A stretch of 64,000 nucleotides of DNA from Alcaligenaceae bacterium (lineage in GTDB: Bacteria > Pseudomonadota > Gammaproteobacteria > Burkholderiales > Burkholderiaceae_B): positions 62,001-126,000 of the forward strand of contig JACCES010000011.1 in assembly GCA_013416455.1 (NCBI GenBank). The letters are read 5' to 3'. Numbering within the stretch: the first letter of the stretch is position 1; each line of letters begins with the position of its first letter. This document shows, piece by piece, positions 1 through 8,050 of the stretch. The translations under genes were made by a program, and so were the position numbers. The notes beneath the pieces are model-generated. The model was not told where the DNA came from and ran no database searches. It saw only the letters and a list, made by a program, of their open reading frames with translations.

Positions 1-96
1 TCCGCCTACTGCGGGTGGCCCGCGGTGATAGACGCCTTCCGTGTCGCCGAGGCGGTGCTGGATGAAACAGGGTCCGCCGGGGCGGAAGCCGGCTGA
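1..96 (+). CDS. C-terminal fragment of a carboxymuconolactone decarboxylase-like protein (partial, 5' end outside window)
   Basis: The first frame is open from base 1 to a TGA at 94-96 and encodes 31 residues. It contains YCGWPAVIDAFRVAEAVLDE, which resembles the C-terminal helix of carboxymuconolactone decarboxylase/AhpD-fold proteins, where a YCGWPAA.NAF pattern is typical. No catalytic residues are visible because the rest lies outside the window. It is on the same strand as the downstream Bug receptor and could be the last gene of an upstream operon. The family call rests on a short motif and is moderate. Confidence 0.55.
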   Translation, partial: SAYCGWPAVIDAFRVAEAVLDETGSAGAEAG

Positions 97-167
97 GCCG
101 TTTCACGAGTGAAGGCCGCCCCCGCATGGCGGTCCTTCCCGGCAAAGATCTGACCGCAGCGCCGCCG

Positions 168-186
168 GCCGGATGAATCATCCGGC
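168..186. promoter_or_regulatory. Perfect 9+1+9 palindrome upstream of the Bug receptor gene
   Basis: GCCGGATGA and its exact reverse complement TCATCCGGC flank a single A. The site lies about 125 bases before the receptor start and 70 bases after the preceding stop codon. It could be an operator or part of a terminator stem. A second, shorter hairpin (7-bp arms, 224-230 and 239-245) follows. No T-run is present, so I do not call a terminator. Confidence 0.35.
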
Positions 187-309
187 GGAACCGGTTTCCG
201 AGAACAAAGCTTGAACCATGCCTTGCCTCGTCCCCAAGCGAGGCAGGGCGGGCTGTGGGTGGCCGGACGTGGCCACGGTGAATCATCAACGATAAACAAG
301 GGGATAAGA

Positions 310-1272
310 ATGAAAATTCAAAGACTGGCTTTAATGGTATCAGCGTTCGCCCTGGCGGCGTTCGGCTCGCTTGCTCACGCATTTCCCACCAAGCCGATCA
401 GGCTGATGGTGCCGTTCAGCCCGGGCGGCGGCACCGATATCCTGGCAAGGCAGCTGGCGGACCATCTTTCCAAGGCTGAAAACTGGAGCGTGGTCGTCGA
501 GAATCGCCCCGGCGGAATGGGCGCCATTGCCCTGGGCGCCATCAAGGATGCCGCTCCCGACGGATACTCGGTCATACTGGCCGTGCGCGAGAACATGGTC
601 ATCGGCCCCTTGCTTCGTGGGGGCGGGGGTACGTTCGACTCGACCAAGGACTTCACGGCCATTGCCAGCGTGGCCGATACGCCGCAGGTCATCGTCACCG
701 CCGCCAGCTCCCCATACAAGGATATGAAGCAGGTCATCGACCATGCGCGCGCCAATCCGCAGGCACTGCGTATCGGCAGTTCGGGGGCGGGCAGTGTGGC
801 CCACTTGCTGGCCGCCACGCTGGATGAGGCCGCCAAGATCGAGTTGACGCACGTGCCCTACCAAGGCGCCAACCCCGCCATGACCGATGTGGTGGGCGGG
901 CACATTGAACTGGTTGGCGCGTCGATCGCTTCCGGCAAGGCGCTGATCGAAAGCGACCGTGTCCGCCCGCTGGCCGTGTCATCGCTGGAGCGCAACCCCA
1001 GCCTGCCTGACGTTCCTACGATCGCCGAGCTGGGCTATCCCGGCTTTGACGTGGGCTCCTGGTATGCGGTTTTCGGCCCCAAGGGTGTTCCCGAGGACGT
1101 CGTTCTGAAGTTGAATGCGGCGATCAACAAGGTTGTCGAGGCGCCCGAATTCGTCAAGATCCTTGAAGACCAGGGAATGGTGGCGCGGACCGGCGCGCCG
1201 CAGGATCTCGACCAGAAGTTCCAGGACGATTACAAGAATCTTGAAGAGCAGCTGAAGAAACTGAAAATGTAG
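310..1272 (+). CDS. Bug/TctC-family periplasmic solute-binding receptor
   Basis: Encodes about 320 residues. The start at 310 is chosen because it gives a clean signal peptide (MKIQRLALMVSAF then an A-rich core ending SLAHA) and a GGGGAT ribosome site sits just upstream. The mature protein begins FPTKPIRLMVPFSPGGGTD, the hallmark of the Bug (Bordetella uptake gene)/TctC family, whose members bind carboxylic acids or related metabolites in the periplasm. Further family motifs include VVVENRPGG and VPYQGANPA. No TctA/TctB membrane subunits are adjacent, as is usual for orphan Bug receptors. It precedes VOC and reductase genes, so it probably captures the substrate of that cluster. Confidence 0.9.
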   Translation: MKIQRLALMVSAFALAAFGSLAHAFPTKPIRLMVPFSPGGGTDILARQLADHLSKAENWSVVVENRPGGMGAIALGAIKDAAPDGYSVILAVRENMVIGPLLRGGGGTFDSTKDFTAIASVADTPQVIVTAASSPYKDMKQVIDHARANPQALRIGSSGAGSVAHLLAATLDEAAKIELTHVPYQGANPAMTDVVGGHIELVGASIASGKALIESDRVRPLAVSSLERNPSLPDVPTIAELGYPGFDVGSWYAVFGPKGVPEDVVLKLNAAINKVVEAPEFVKILEDQGMVARTGAPQDLDQKFQDDYKNLEEQLKKLKM

Positions 1273-1288
1273 GGCACAGCCTGCATCG

Positions 1289-1375
1289 GATGCTCTGAAT
1301 AATTCGAGCGGCAAGCCGGCGCGGTGAATGGTTCAGAGCATCCCATAGGGGGCGTTTCGTGGTGAGGCGCCCCCG
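1289..1375. terminator. Two consecutive stem-loops between receptor and VOC genes
   Basis: The first stem pairs GATGCTCTGAA (1289-1299) with TTCAGAGCATC (1332-1342), 11 perfect base pairs around a 32-base loop. The second pairs GGGGGCG (1349-1355) with CGCCCCC (1369-1375). They sit between the receptor stop and the VOC start. No U-run follows, so this may be an mRNA-stabilising or processing structure or a partial terminator. Confidence 0.45.
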
Positions 1376-1396
1376 ACATCACCCTGAGAGACACAT

Positions 1397-1933
1397 ATGA
1401 GCATCAAGTTTGGGGAAGTTTGCCAGATCGGGTATATCGTGCGCGACATCGAGGCGGCCATGCAAAAATGGATCGCGCTGGGTGTGGGGCCGTGGTATTA
1501 CCGGGAAACCAATCCCATTTCAGAATTCAACTACTATGGCAAACCGTCCGCCTTTCCCGATATGTCGATTGCGCTGGCCAATTCGGGCCAGGTGCAGATC
1601 GAGCTTATCCAGCAGCGCAATGACGCGCCGTCCCTGTATCTGGACATGATCCAGAGCGGCCAGGAAGGTATTCAGCACATCGCCTACTGGACCGCCGACC
1701 GGTTCGACGAATTCAAGGGCGAACTGCTGCGCCTGGGTTTCCAGGAAGGCCATTCAGGGCGTATGGGAAAGGGCGGGCGTTTCGGCTATTTCATCGATCC
1801 GTCCATGCCGGGCACCATCATTGAGCTCTCTGAAACGACGGGCGGAAAGATGGATCGCTTCAACCTCGTACGCGAAGCATCACGGAACTGGAACGGGGAA
1901 GATCCGATCCGGAAAATGACGATCACCGCCTGA
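1397..1933 (+). CDS. VOC (vicinal oxygen chelate) superfamily protein, glyoxalase/epimerase type
   Basis: A 178-residue protein with two beta-alpha-beta-beta-beta modules. It opens with EVCQIGYIVRDIEAAMQKW and continues through VQIELIQ, GIQHIAYWT and GTIIELSE. These supply a likely metal set Gln-Glu-His-Glu, with Gln where many family members have His. VOC members isomerise, epimerise or open rings at carbons next to oxygen. The product is paralogous to the VOC protein at 42675-43226: both share a Q-x-x-YIVxDx start, a GPWxY segment and an EASRxWxG tail. It lies between a Bug receptor and an aldo/keto reductase. The reaction is unknown. Confidence 0.8.
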   Translation: MSIKFGEVCQIGYIVRDIEAAMQKWIALGVGPWYYRETNPISEFNYYGKPSAFPDMSIALANSGQVQIELIQQRNDAPSLYLDMIQSGQEGIQHIAYWTADRFDEFKGELLRLGFQEGHSGRMGKGGRFGYFIDPSMPGTIIELSETTGGKMDRFNLVREASRNWNGEDPIRKMTITA

Positions 1934-2006
1934 GCATGGCCCGGGCGGGCGCGTTTGTGCGCAGTCCGCCGCGCATTCGATATACCGTAATCCGGAAATT
2001 TTCAGC

Positions 2007-3017
2007 ATGTCATCCATCATTCCGCCGACCCGGACGAGACGATTGGGGCGCACCGACATCACCGTCGCGCCGATCGCTCTCGGTTGTTATTCCATGAGCC
2101 ATGCGTATGGCCACCGCTCCGAAGATGAATCCATTGCGGTCATAGCGCGTGCGCTCGACCGCGGCGTCCGGTTCATCGACACCGCGGATTATTACGGCTG
2201 GGGCCATAACGAGGAGTTGCTTGCCCGTGCGCTGCGCGGGCGGCGGGGGGACGCGGTGCTGTCCACCAAGTTCGGCTACCGGAGGCAGGGGGACGGCTAT
2301 GTCGTCTGCGGGGATCCTGCCTATGTCCGGCAGGCCTGCGAAGCATCGCTGCAACGGCTGAAAACGGATTGCGTCGATATGCTTTTCCTGCATCGCAAGG
2401 ATCCTGATGTGCCGATCGAGGAAACGGTCGGCGCCATGGCGGATCTGGTCGCCGGCGGCAAGGTCCGTTACATCGGGCTGTGCGAGGTTTCCGCGCAAAC
2501 CTTGCGAAAGGCGAATGAAGTCCATCCCGTTGCGGCACTGCAGGCGGAATATTCCCTGTGGACGCGCGAGGTGGAAGACGAGGTGGCGGACGCATGCCGG
2601 GAACTGGGCGTGACGCTGATGCCTTTCTCACCGCTGGGCAGAGGCATGCTGACCGGCCGCATCCGCAGCCTGGATGACCTGGAGCCAAATGACGTGCGCC
2701 GCCGCCAGCCCAGGTTTTCCGCCGAGAACCTGGCGTGGAATGTTTCGCTCATCGATCGTCTGGCCGACACTGCGCGTGAGCTTGGCTGCAGCCTGGCGCA
2801 ACTGGCGCTGGCCTGGATACTGCATGTGAACCGGGGAGCCATCCCGATCTGCGGCTGCGACACACTGGCCTTTCTGGATGAGAATCTTGGCGCTTTGGAC
2901 GTCGTGCTCGACGACGCCCGCTTGCGGGAAATCACGACGCTGTTTTCACCCGATCAGGTGGCGGGCGACCGCTATGACGCGCGTGTGATGGCTATCCTGC
3001 GGCGGTCCCGCGATTGA
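2007..3017 (+). CDS. Aldo/keto reductase
   Basis: A 336-residue TIM-barrel NADPH oxidoreductase. The catalytic tetrad is readable: Asp and Tyr in FIDTADYYG (near residues 51-59), Lys in LSTKFGY and His in MLFLHRKDP. The C-terminal cofactor-binding region (GCDTLAFLDENLGALDV) fits AKRs that bind the nicotinamide cofactor phosphate. Family members interconvert aldehydes or ketones and alcohols. It follows the VOC gene by 73 bases on the same strand and probably belongs to the same transcription unit. The substrate is likely a carbonyl or hydroxy intermediate of the cluster, which is inference. Confidence 0.88.
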   Translation: MSSIIPPTRTRRLGRTDITVAPIALGCYSMSHAYGHRSEDESIAVIARALDRGVRFIDTADYYGWGHNEELLARALRGRRGDAVLSTKFGYRRQGDGYVVCGDPAYVRQACEASLQRLKTDCVDMLFLHRKDPDVPIEETVGAMADLVAGGKVRYIGLCEVSAQTLRKANEVHPVAALQAEYSLWTREVEDEVADACRELGVTLMPFSPLGRGMLTGRIRSLDDLEPNDVRRRQPRFSAENLAWNVSLIDRLADTARELGCSLAQLALAWILHVNRGAIPICGCDTLAFLDENLGALDVVLDDARLREITTLFSPDQVAGDRYDARVMAILRRSRD

Positions 3018-3071
3018 ACGCGAAGGGCCGGCGGACTTGCATGCGGGCCGCCGCCGGGCGGCGCTTGCGCG

Positions 3072-3794
3072 CTACTTTGGCGGCTGCGCCATATAGGTGC
3101 TGAGGCGTTCGGCCGCATTGCGCAGGTGCGCCTCGGCCGCGCCGGCGGCCGCGTCCGGGTCGCCCGCTTCGATGGCGCGGAAGATGGCCTGATGCTCTTG
3201 CTGCACGCATTCCACCAGGCCCTGATGATATTGGGCGGTGTTGCTGCGCGCCTTGCGTATCAGCCGCCTGATGTGCTGTTCCAGGTATTCATTGAGCGCA
3301 ATGAAATGCGGATTCTGCGCCGCATCGACGATCGACTGGTGGAAAAGATAGTCTTCGGTATCGCCCAGTTCGTCGTTGGCGATGGCGTATTCCATGCCGA
3401 TCAGCGCGCGCCTGATGCGCTTGAGGTCGTCAGGCGTACGCCTGAGGGCCGCCAGCCTCGTGGCGGCCACTTCGATCGTGATCAGCAGTTCCAGCACATA
3501 AGCCAGGTCTTCCTCGTCATCCAGCCGGGTGGGGTCGAGCCGGAATGATTGCCGGGTGCCCCGTTCATTCACGAATACGCCCCGGCCCTGGTGCGAGCTG
3601 ACCAGGCCTTCCGATTTCAGTTGCGAGACGGCTTCGCGAACCACCGAGCGGCTGACGGAAAACTGCCCGCACAACTGTTTTTCGCTGGGCAGCTTGTCTC
3701 CGGGCCGGAGACGCCGCTGCTCGATCTCGTGCTTCAGCCATGTGGCGATCGGCGTGGTCAGGGGCTGCGCGGATGGGGTGAGTGTGTCATGCAT
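3072..3794 (-). CDS. GntR-family transcriptional regulator, FadR/FCD subfamily
   Basis: A 240-residue regulator with an N-terminal winged helix-turn-helix (about residues 15-75: RPGDKLPSEKQLCGQFSVSR followed by REAVSQLKSEGL) and an all-helical FCD domain. FCD ligand/metal positions are visible as YLFHQSI, EHQAIFRAI and AEAHLRNA. FCD regulators usually respond to organic acids and control adjacent catabolic genes. It is convergent with the aldo/keto reductase and followed upstream by an SDR gene on the same strand. Paired sites at 4749-4778 in the nearby divergent promoter match the TGTC-N-GACA type expected for this family, so it probably controls the SDR and dehydrogenase-complex genes. Confidence 0.9.
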   Translation of the reverse strand: MHDTLTPSAQPLTTPIATWLKHEIEQRRLRPGDKLPSEKQLCGQFSVSRSVVREAVSQLKSEGLVSSHQGRGVFVNERGTRQSFRLDPTRLDDEEDLAYVLELLITIEVAATRLAALRRTPDDLKRIRRALIGMEYAIANDELGDTEDYLFHQSIVDAAQNPHFIALNEYLEQHIRRLIRKARSNTAQYHQGLVECVQQEHQAIFRAIEAGDPDAAAGAAEAHLRNAAERLSTYMAQPPK

Positions 3795-3889
3795 GGTTGT
3801 CGGATTCTGGTCGTGCGTTCAAACAGGGCCTGGCGCATCCGAGCGGCATGCAGGCCGCGAGGTGGAGAGGCTTGCGCTTTGGCGCGTGG

Positions 3890-4627
3890 TCAAGCAATGT
3901 ACAGCCCGCCATTGACATGCAGGGTTTCGCCATTCACGAAACTGGCCAGATCGGAGCACAGGAACAGGATTGCGCCGGCGACTTCATCGGCCGTGCCGAA
4001 ACGCTTGAGAGGCGTGGCGTCGAGCAAAGCCTGGCCTTTCTGCTGAAGCAGGTCTGCCGTCATGGCGGTGCTGATGATACCGGGTGAAACGACATTGACG
4101 CGTGTCTTGGGCGCAAGTTCGAGCGCCAGGCTTTTGCTGAAGCTGGCGACCGCGCCTTTCGACGCCGAATAGTGGGCGTGGGAATGGCTGCCGCGATGGG
4201 CGGCCAGCGACGCCAGGTTGACGATGCTGCTGTTGGGGGCCAGATGGGGAATGACCGCGCGGCAGATGTGGAAGGTGCCGTCCAGATTCACGCTCATGAG
4301 GCTGCGCCATTCGTGCTTTGTCATGTCGGCGACCAGACGTTCGGGATAGATGCCGGCCGAGTGGACCAGATGATCGATCCCGCCGTGGCGGGCGGCGGCT
4401 TCCTGTGCCGTGCTTTCGCATGAGTCCTCGTCGGAAACATCGCCGCGGTGCGCGCTGACCGTTGCGCCGCCGGCGCTCAATTCCTTTCGAAGGGCGTCAA
4501 CGGCTTCGGCATTGATGTCGCTGAGCGCGAGGTTGGCGCCCAGGGCCGCCATCTTGCGGGCTACCGCCTGGCCGATGCCGTTGGCGGCGCCGGTTATGAG
4601 GACTGTTTTTCCAGAGAAGGTGATCAT
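3890..4627 (-). CDS. SDR-family NAD(P)-dependent oxidoreductase (type a)
   Basis: Encodes 245-246 residues. The start at 4627 gives the normal N-terminus MITFSGKTVLITGAANGIGQ with the TGxxxGIG nucleotide-binding motif. The active site is SIVNLAS followed by HYSASKGAV (Tyr-x-x-x-Lys). The usual NNAG is replaced by HSAGIYP, a feature shared with its paralogue at 41115-41852, which also has GTFxIC, AHRGS, TPLKRFGTADEVAG and a VNGGLx end. It probably oxidises a secondary alcohol of the cluster substrate. It is divergent from a second SDR gene (4946) across a 318-base control region. Confidence 0.9.
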   Translation of the reverse strand: MITFSGKTVLITGAANGIGQAVARKMAALGANLALSDINAEAVDALRKELSAGGATVSAHRGDVSDEDSCESTAQEAAARHGGIDHLVHSAGIYPERLVADMTKHEWRSLMSVNLDGTFHICRAVIPHLAPNSSIVNLASLAAHRGSHSHAHYSASKGAVASFSKSLALELAPKTRVNVVSPGIISTAMTADLLQQKGQALLDATPLKRFGTADEVAGAILFLCSDLASFVNGETLHVNGGLYIA

Positions 4628-4748
4628 GCTGCAGTTGTCCTGTACTTGCTGGGCGAGCCAGTGTGTTGATAAGAATCGCTTCCCCGGGCGCCGGAACCCG
4701 GATTCCCGTTGACACCGATTTTTCAGCTGCGTAGAATGGCGCAAATCC

Positions 4749-4778
4749 TGTCTGACAAGTTGTTTATATTATCAGACA
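4749..4778. promoter_or_regulatory. Paired GntR-type operator sites in a divergent SDR promoter
   Basis: The 318-base gap 4628-4945 separates two divergent SDR genes. It contains TGTCTGACA (4749-4757), a perfect palindrome around the central T, and TATCAGACA (4770-4778), one base off the same palindrome. Their centres are 21 bp apart, about two helical turns, with an AT-rich tract (GTTTATATT) between them. TGTC-N-GACA resembles operators of FCD-type GntR proteins, and such a gene lies at 3072-3794. The assignment is inference from spacing and proximity. Nothing else recognisable is seen in the gap. Confidence 0.55.
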
Positions 4779-4945
4779 AGTAGGAAAGCCAGAAGGCCTG
4801 GCACGAAAAACAAGACACTTTCAAAAGCACCCATGAAACATCGGAACAACCCCGCTCAGCCAGCACCGGCTCCCGCCGCCTTCCAGTCTTCCTGCGGCCG
4901 GGGCCGCCGGCGGGCCACCGGTTCCTCACTGACGGTGGTTCGCGT

Positions 4946-5770
4946 ATGAGCGATACGATTGCGGCGGAAGCGCTCGCACGGCTGGCGCAAGGCGGGTCCT
5001 TCCACGATCTGGCGGGCAAAGTGGTGTTCATTACCGGCGCGGGCAACGGCATAGGCCTGGCAATGGCGCATGCGTTCGCGGCCTGTGATGCGCGCCTGGC
5101 CTTGCTGGACATCGACCCGGCCCGCTTGCGGGCGGCGGCCGAATCCTTGCTGGCCGGATTCCCTGACGTCCAGCTGCGGACCTGGGTGGCGGCCGTCAAT
5201 GATGAAGCGGCGGTGAATGAAGCCGTTTCCGGCGCACAGGCCGCCTTTGGCCGGATCGACATCCTGCTGAACAATGCCGGCATTTCCATGAATTGCCCCA
5301 CGCTGGCGCTTGCCGGCGAGCAATGGCGCCAGGCCATGGATGTCAATGTGAACGGCGTCTTCTATTGCGCCCAGGCGGCGGGCCGGTTCATGGTCGAACA
5401 AGGCCACGGCGTCATCCTGAATATGTCATCCATGTACGGCACGGTCGCCGCCCCCGAGCGGGCCGCCTATTGCACCAGCAAGGCGGCGGTCGCCATGCTG
5501 ACCAAAGTGCTTGCAATCGAGTGGGCCAAGCATGGGGTCAGGGTGAATGCCATCGCGCCGGGCTATGTGAAGACGGCGCTGGTGGATGACCTGATCAAGG
5601 CCGGCCGCATGGACCCGGACGCCCTGGCCAGGCGCACGCCTCTTGGCCGACTGGGCGAACCCCGTGAAATTGCGACGCTTGCCCTGTTTTTGGCGTCCGA
5701 CCATGCTTCCTTCATCAACGGCCATATCGCCGTGGCCGATGGCGGCTGGTCTGCCTATAGTTATATCTGA
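4946..5770 (+). CDS. SDR-family NAD(P)-dependent oxidoreductase (type b)
   Basis: A 274-residue classical SDR. The cofactor motif TGAGNGIGLAMA lies near residues 30-42, followed by NNAGISMN, catalytic Ser in ILNMSSMYGT and YCTSK (Tyr-x-x-x-Lys). The end FINGHIAVADGGWSAYSYI matches the 274-residue paralogue at 40270-41094 (FINGQTLVADGGWSAYGYV). This marks the two genes as a duplicated family. It is followed after 30 bases by the fused E1 gene and probably starts the SDR-E1-E2-E3 transcription unit. Likely role: oxidising a hydroxyl group to give the keto substrate of the complex (inference). Confidence 0.9.
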   Translation: MSDTIAAEALARLAQGGSFHDLAGKVVFITGAGNGIGLAMAHAFAACDARLALLDIDPARLRAAAESLLAGFPDVQLRTWVAAVNDEAAVNEAVSGAQAAFGRIDILLNNAGISMNCPTLALAGEQWRQAMDVNVNGVFYCAQAAGRFMVEQGHGVILNMSSMYGTVAAPERAAYCTSKAAVAMLTKVLAIEWAKHGVRVNAIAPGYVKTALVDDLIKAGRMDPDALARRTPLGRLGEPREIATLALFLASDHASFINGHIAVADGGWSAYSYI

Positions 5771-5800
5771 ACGCGAATCCACTCCTGCGGAGACTACCTC

Positions 5801-8002
5801 ATGCCAGAAATCATAGAGCTTTCCCCTTCATCGCGATGGGTCGAGTTGCGCACCACGGAAGAAGACTGGAAGAACGCGGATCCCGGGCGGCTCGGCACGC
5901 TGCTGTCGCATTTGCACATGATCCGGGCCTTTGAAGAGACGGTGATCGAACTGGCCATGGAAGGGCTCGTGCACGGCCCGGCCCATTCCAGCATCGGCCA
6001 GGAAGGCGGCGCGGCCGGCTCCATCGTGCCGTTGACGGCCGCGGACCAGGTCAATGGCTCGCACCGTGGCCATCATCAGTTCCTGAGCAAGGCGCTGGCC
6101 TATGTAGCGCCCAATGGCCTGGATCCCAAAGCAGAGCTCTCCGCCGAAGTGCATACGCTGCTGCAGCGCACCCTGGCCGAGATCATGGGCCTGGCGCAGG
6201 GGTTCTGCCGTGGGCGTGGCGGCTCGATGCACCTGCGCTGGGAAGAGGCCGGCGCCCTGGGAACCAACGCAATCGTGGGCGGTGGCGTGCCCCTGGCGGC
6301 CGGGGCGGCGTGGGCGCACAAGCATGCGGGAACCGACGCGGTCGCCGTCACCTACTTTGGCGATGGCGCGGTGAATATCGGTTCCGTGCTCGAAACCATG
6401 AATCTTGCCGCCGCATGGAAGCTGCCGCTGTGTTTCTTCATAGAAAACAACCTCTATGCGGTGTCGACCCACGTTGAGGAAGCCACGGCCGAGCCGCGCC
6501 TGTCGGCGCGCGGCCAGGCCTTCAACATTCCCAGCTGGAAAGTCGACGGGATGGATCCCCTGGCCGTGAATCTGGCCATGGAAGAGGCGCTGCGGCACAT
6601 GCGCGCGGGCAAGGGGCCGACGATCATCGAGGCCGATGTCTACCGCTATTTCCACCAGAACGGCGGCTTTCCCGGCAGTGCTTTCGGCTACCGCCCCAAG
6701 GAAGAAGAACAGGCCTGGCGCGAGCGTGACCCGCTGGACGCGCTGGGCAATCGCATGATGGCGCGCGGGCTGATCACGGCGGAAGAGATCGCCGCGCTGC
6801 GCCAGCGCATACAGGCTTCCATGAATCAGGCCGTGGCGGCGCTGACGGAGCCGGATCCCGAGGGCAAGCGCGGTGGGAAGCGGATCCGTCCCGAACTCTG
6901 GCCCAGCCCCGATTTCCGTGATGTCGGCATCCGTGGCGACCTCAGCGAGCTCGATGGCGCACGCACCGAAGAACAGGCGTCGTTCCAGGGCAGGATGGAA
7001 GAAGGCAAGTTCATCGATGCGGTGGCCGACGTGATGGCGCGCCGCATGGAAACGGACGATGGCGTGGTGGTGCTGGGCGAGGACGTGCACCGTCTGAAGG
7101 GCGGCACCAATGGCGCGACGCGCGGTCTGAAAGACCGTTTCCCCGAGCGCGTACTGGGGACCCCCATCAGCGAGAACGCCTTCGCCGGCCTGGGCGGCGG
7201 GCTGGCCATGGACGGCCGCTTCAGGCCTGTGGTCGAGTTCATGTATCCGGATTTCATGTGGGTGGCCGCCGACCAGGTCTTCAACCAGATCGGCAAGGCG
7301 CGCCACATGTTCGGCGGCGATATCAATGTGCCGCTGGTCCTGCGCACCAAGGTCGCCATGGGCTCCGGCTATGGTTCGCAGCACTTGATGGACCCGGTCG
7401 GCATTTTTGCGACCAGCCCCGGGTGGCGGATCGTGGCGCCTTCCACGCCCTTCGACTACATCGGCCTGATGAATACCGCCCTGAAGCTGAATGACCCCGT
7501 GCTGGTCATCGAGCATATAGATCTTTACGCCTCGAACGGCTTGGTCCCGGCCGACGATCTGGATTACCAGATCCCGTTCGGCAAGGCGGCCGTGCGCCGC
7601 GCGGGCGAAAGCGTGACCGTGCTGACTTACCTGTCCATGGTGGCCCACAGCCTGGAAGCGGTCGAGCGGCTGGGCGTGGATGCCGAGGTCATCGACCTTC
7701 GCTGGCTCGATCGCGCCAGCCTGGATTGGGACACCATCGGCGCCAGCATCCGTAAAACCAACAATGTGCTGATCGTGGAGCAGGGCGCGCAGGGCACATC
7801 CTACGGCGCCTGGCTGTCGGATGAAATCCAGCGGCGTTATTTCGATTGGCTGGACCAGCCCGTGCAGAGGGTCACCGGCGGCGAGGCGTCGCCCAGCATC
7901 AGCAAGGTGCTCGAACGCGCCGCGCATGCCCGCACGGAAGAGGTCGTCGAAGGCCTCGAAGAAATCCTGCGCGGGCAGGGGCTGGGCGGCTCCCATGGCT
8001 GA
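5801..8002 (+). CDS. Fused alpha-beta E1 component of a TPP-dependent 2-oxoacid/acetoin-type dehydrogenase complex
   Basis: A 733-residue fusion. Residues 1 to about 390 are the E1 alpha part, with the TPP/Mg motif beginning GDGAVNIGSV near residue 187 and ending in ENN, and a phosphorylation-loop-like FHQNGGFPGSAFGY. From about residue 410 it is E1 beta: VVLGEDVHRLKGG, GTPISENAFAGLGGGLAM, VVEFMYPDF and SGYGSQH. Members decarboxylate a 2-oxo acid, or cleave acetoin, and pass the acyl group to lipoyl-E2. E1 alpha and beta are usually separate, as they are at 34820-36783 in this same window. Genes for E2 and E3 follow directly, so a complete complex is encoded. The substrate cannot be told from sequence alone. 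Confidence 0.93.
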   Translation: MPEIIELSPSSRWVELRTTEEDWKNADPGRLGTLLSHLHMIRAFEETVIELAMEGLVHGPAHSSIGQEGGAAGSIVPLTAADQVNGSHRGHHQFLSKALAYVAPNGLDPKAELSAEVHTLLQRTLAEIMGLAQGFCRGRGGSMHLRWEEAGALGTNAIVGGGVPLAAGAAWAHKHAGTDAVAVTYFGDGAVNIGSVLETMNLAAAWKLPLCFFIENNLYAVSTHVEEATAEPRLSARGQAFNIPSWKVDGMDPLAVNLAMEEALRHMRAGKGPTIIEADVYRYFHQNGGFPGSAFGYRPKEEEQAWRERDPLDALGNRMMARGLITAEEIAALRQRIQASMNQAVAALTEPDPEGKRGGKRIRPELWPSPDFRDVGIRGDLSELDGARTEEQASFQGRMEEGKFIDAVADVMARRMETDDGVVVLGEDVHRLKGGTNGATRGLKDRFPERVLGTPISENAFAGLGGGLAMDGRFRPVVEFMYPDFMWVAADQVFNQIGKARHMFGGDINVPLVLRTKVAMGSGYGSQHLMDPVGIFATSPGWRIVAPSTPFDYIGLMNTALKLNDPVLVIEHIDLYASNGLVPADDLDYQIPFGKAAVRRAGESVTVLTYLSMVAHSLEAVERLGVDAEVIDLRWLDRASLDWDTIGASIRKTNNVLIVEQGAQGTSYGAWLSDEIQRRYFDWLDQPVQRVTGGEASPSISKVLERAAHARTEEVVEGLEEILRGQGLGGSHG

Positions 8003-8050
8003 ATTCATATTCGATCTATCGCGCGGTACCGGCGCAGGGGAATGGCGAAC

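Noticed and set aside
6-299. Minus-strand frame of 97 codons upstream of the Bug receptor
   Set aside because: No recognisable motif, overlaps the end of the carboxymuconolactone-decarboxylase-like gene and the receptor leader.
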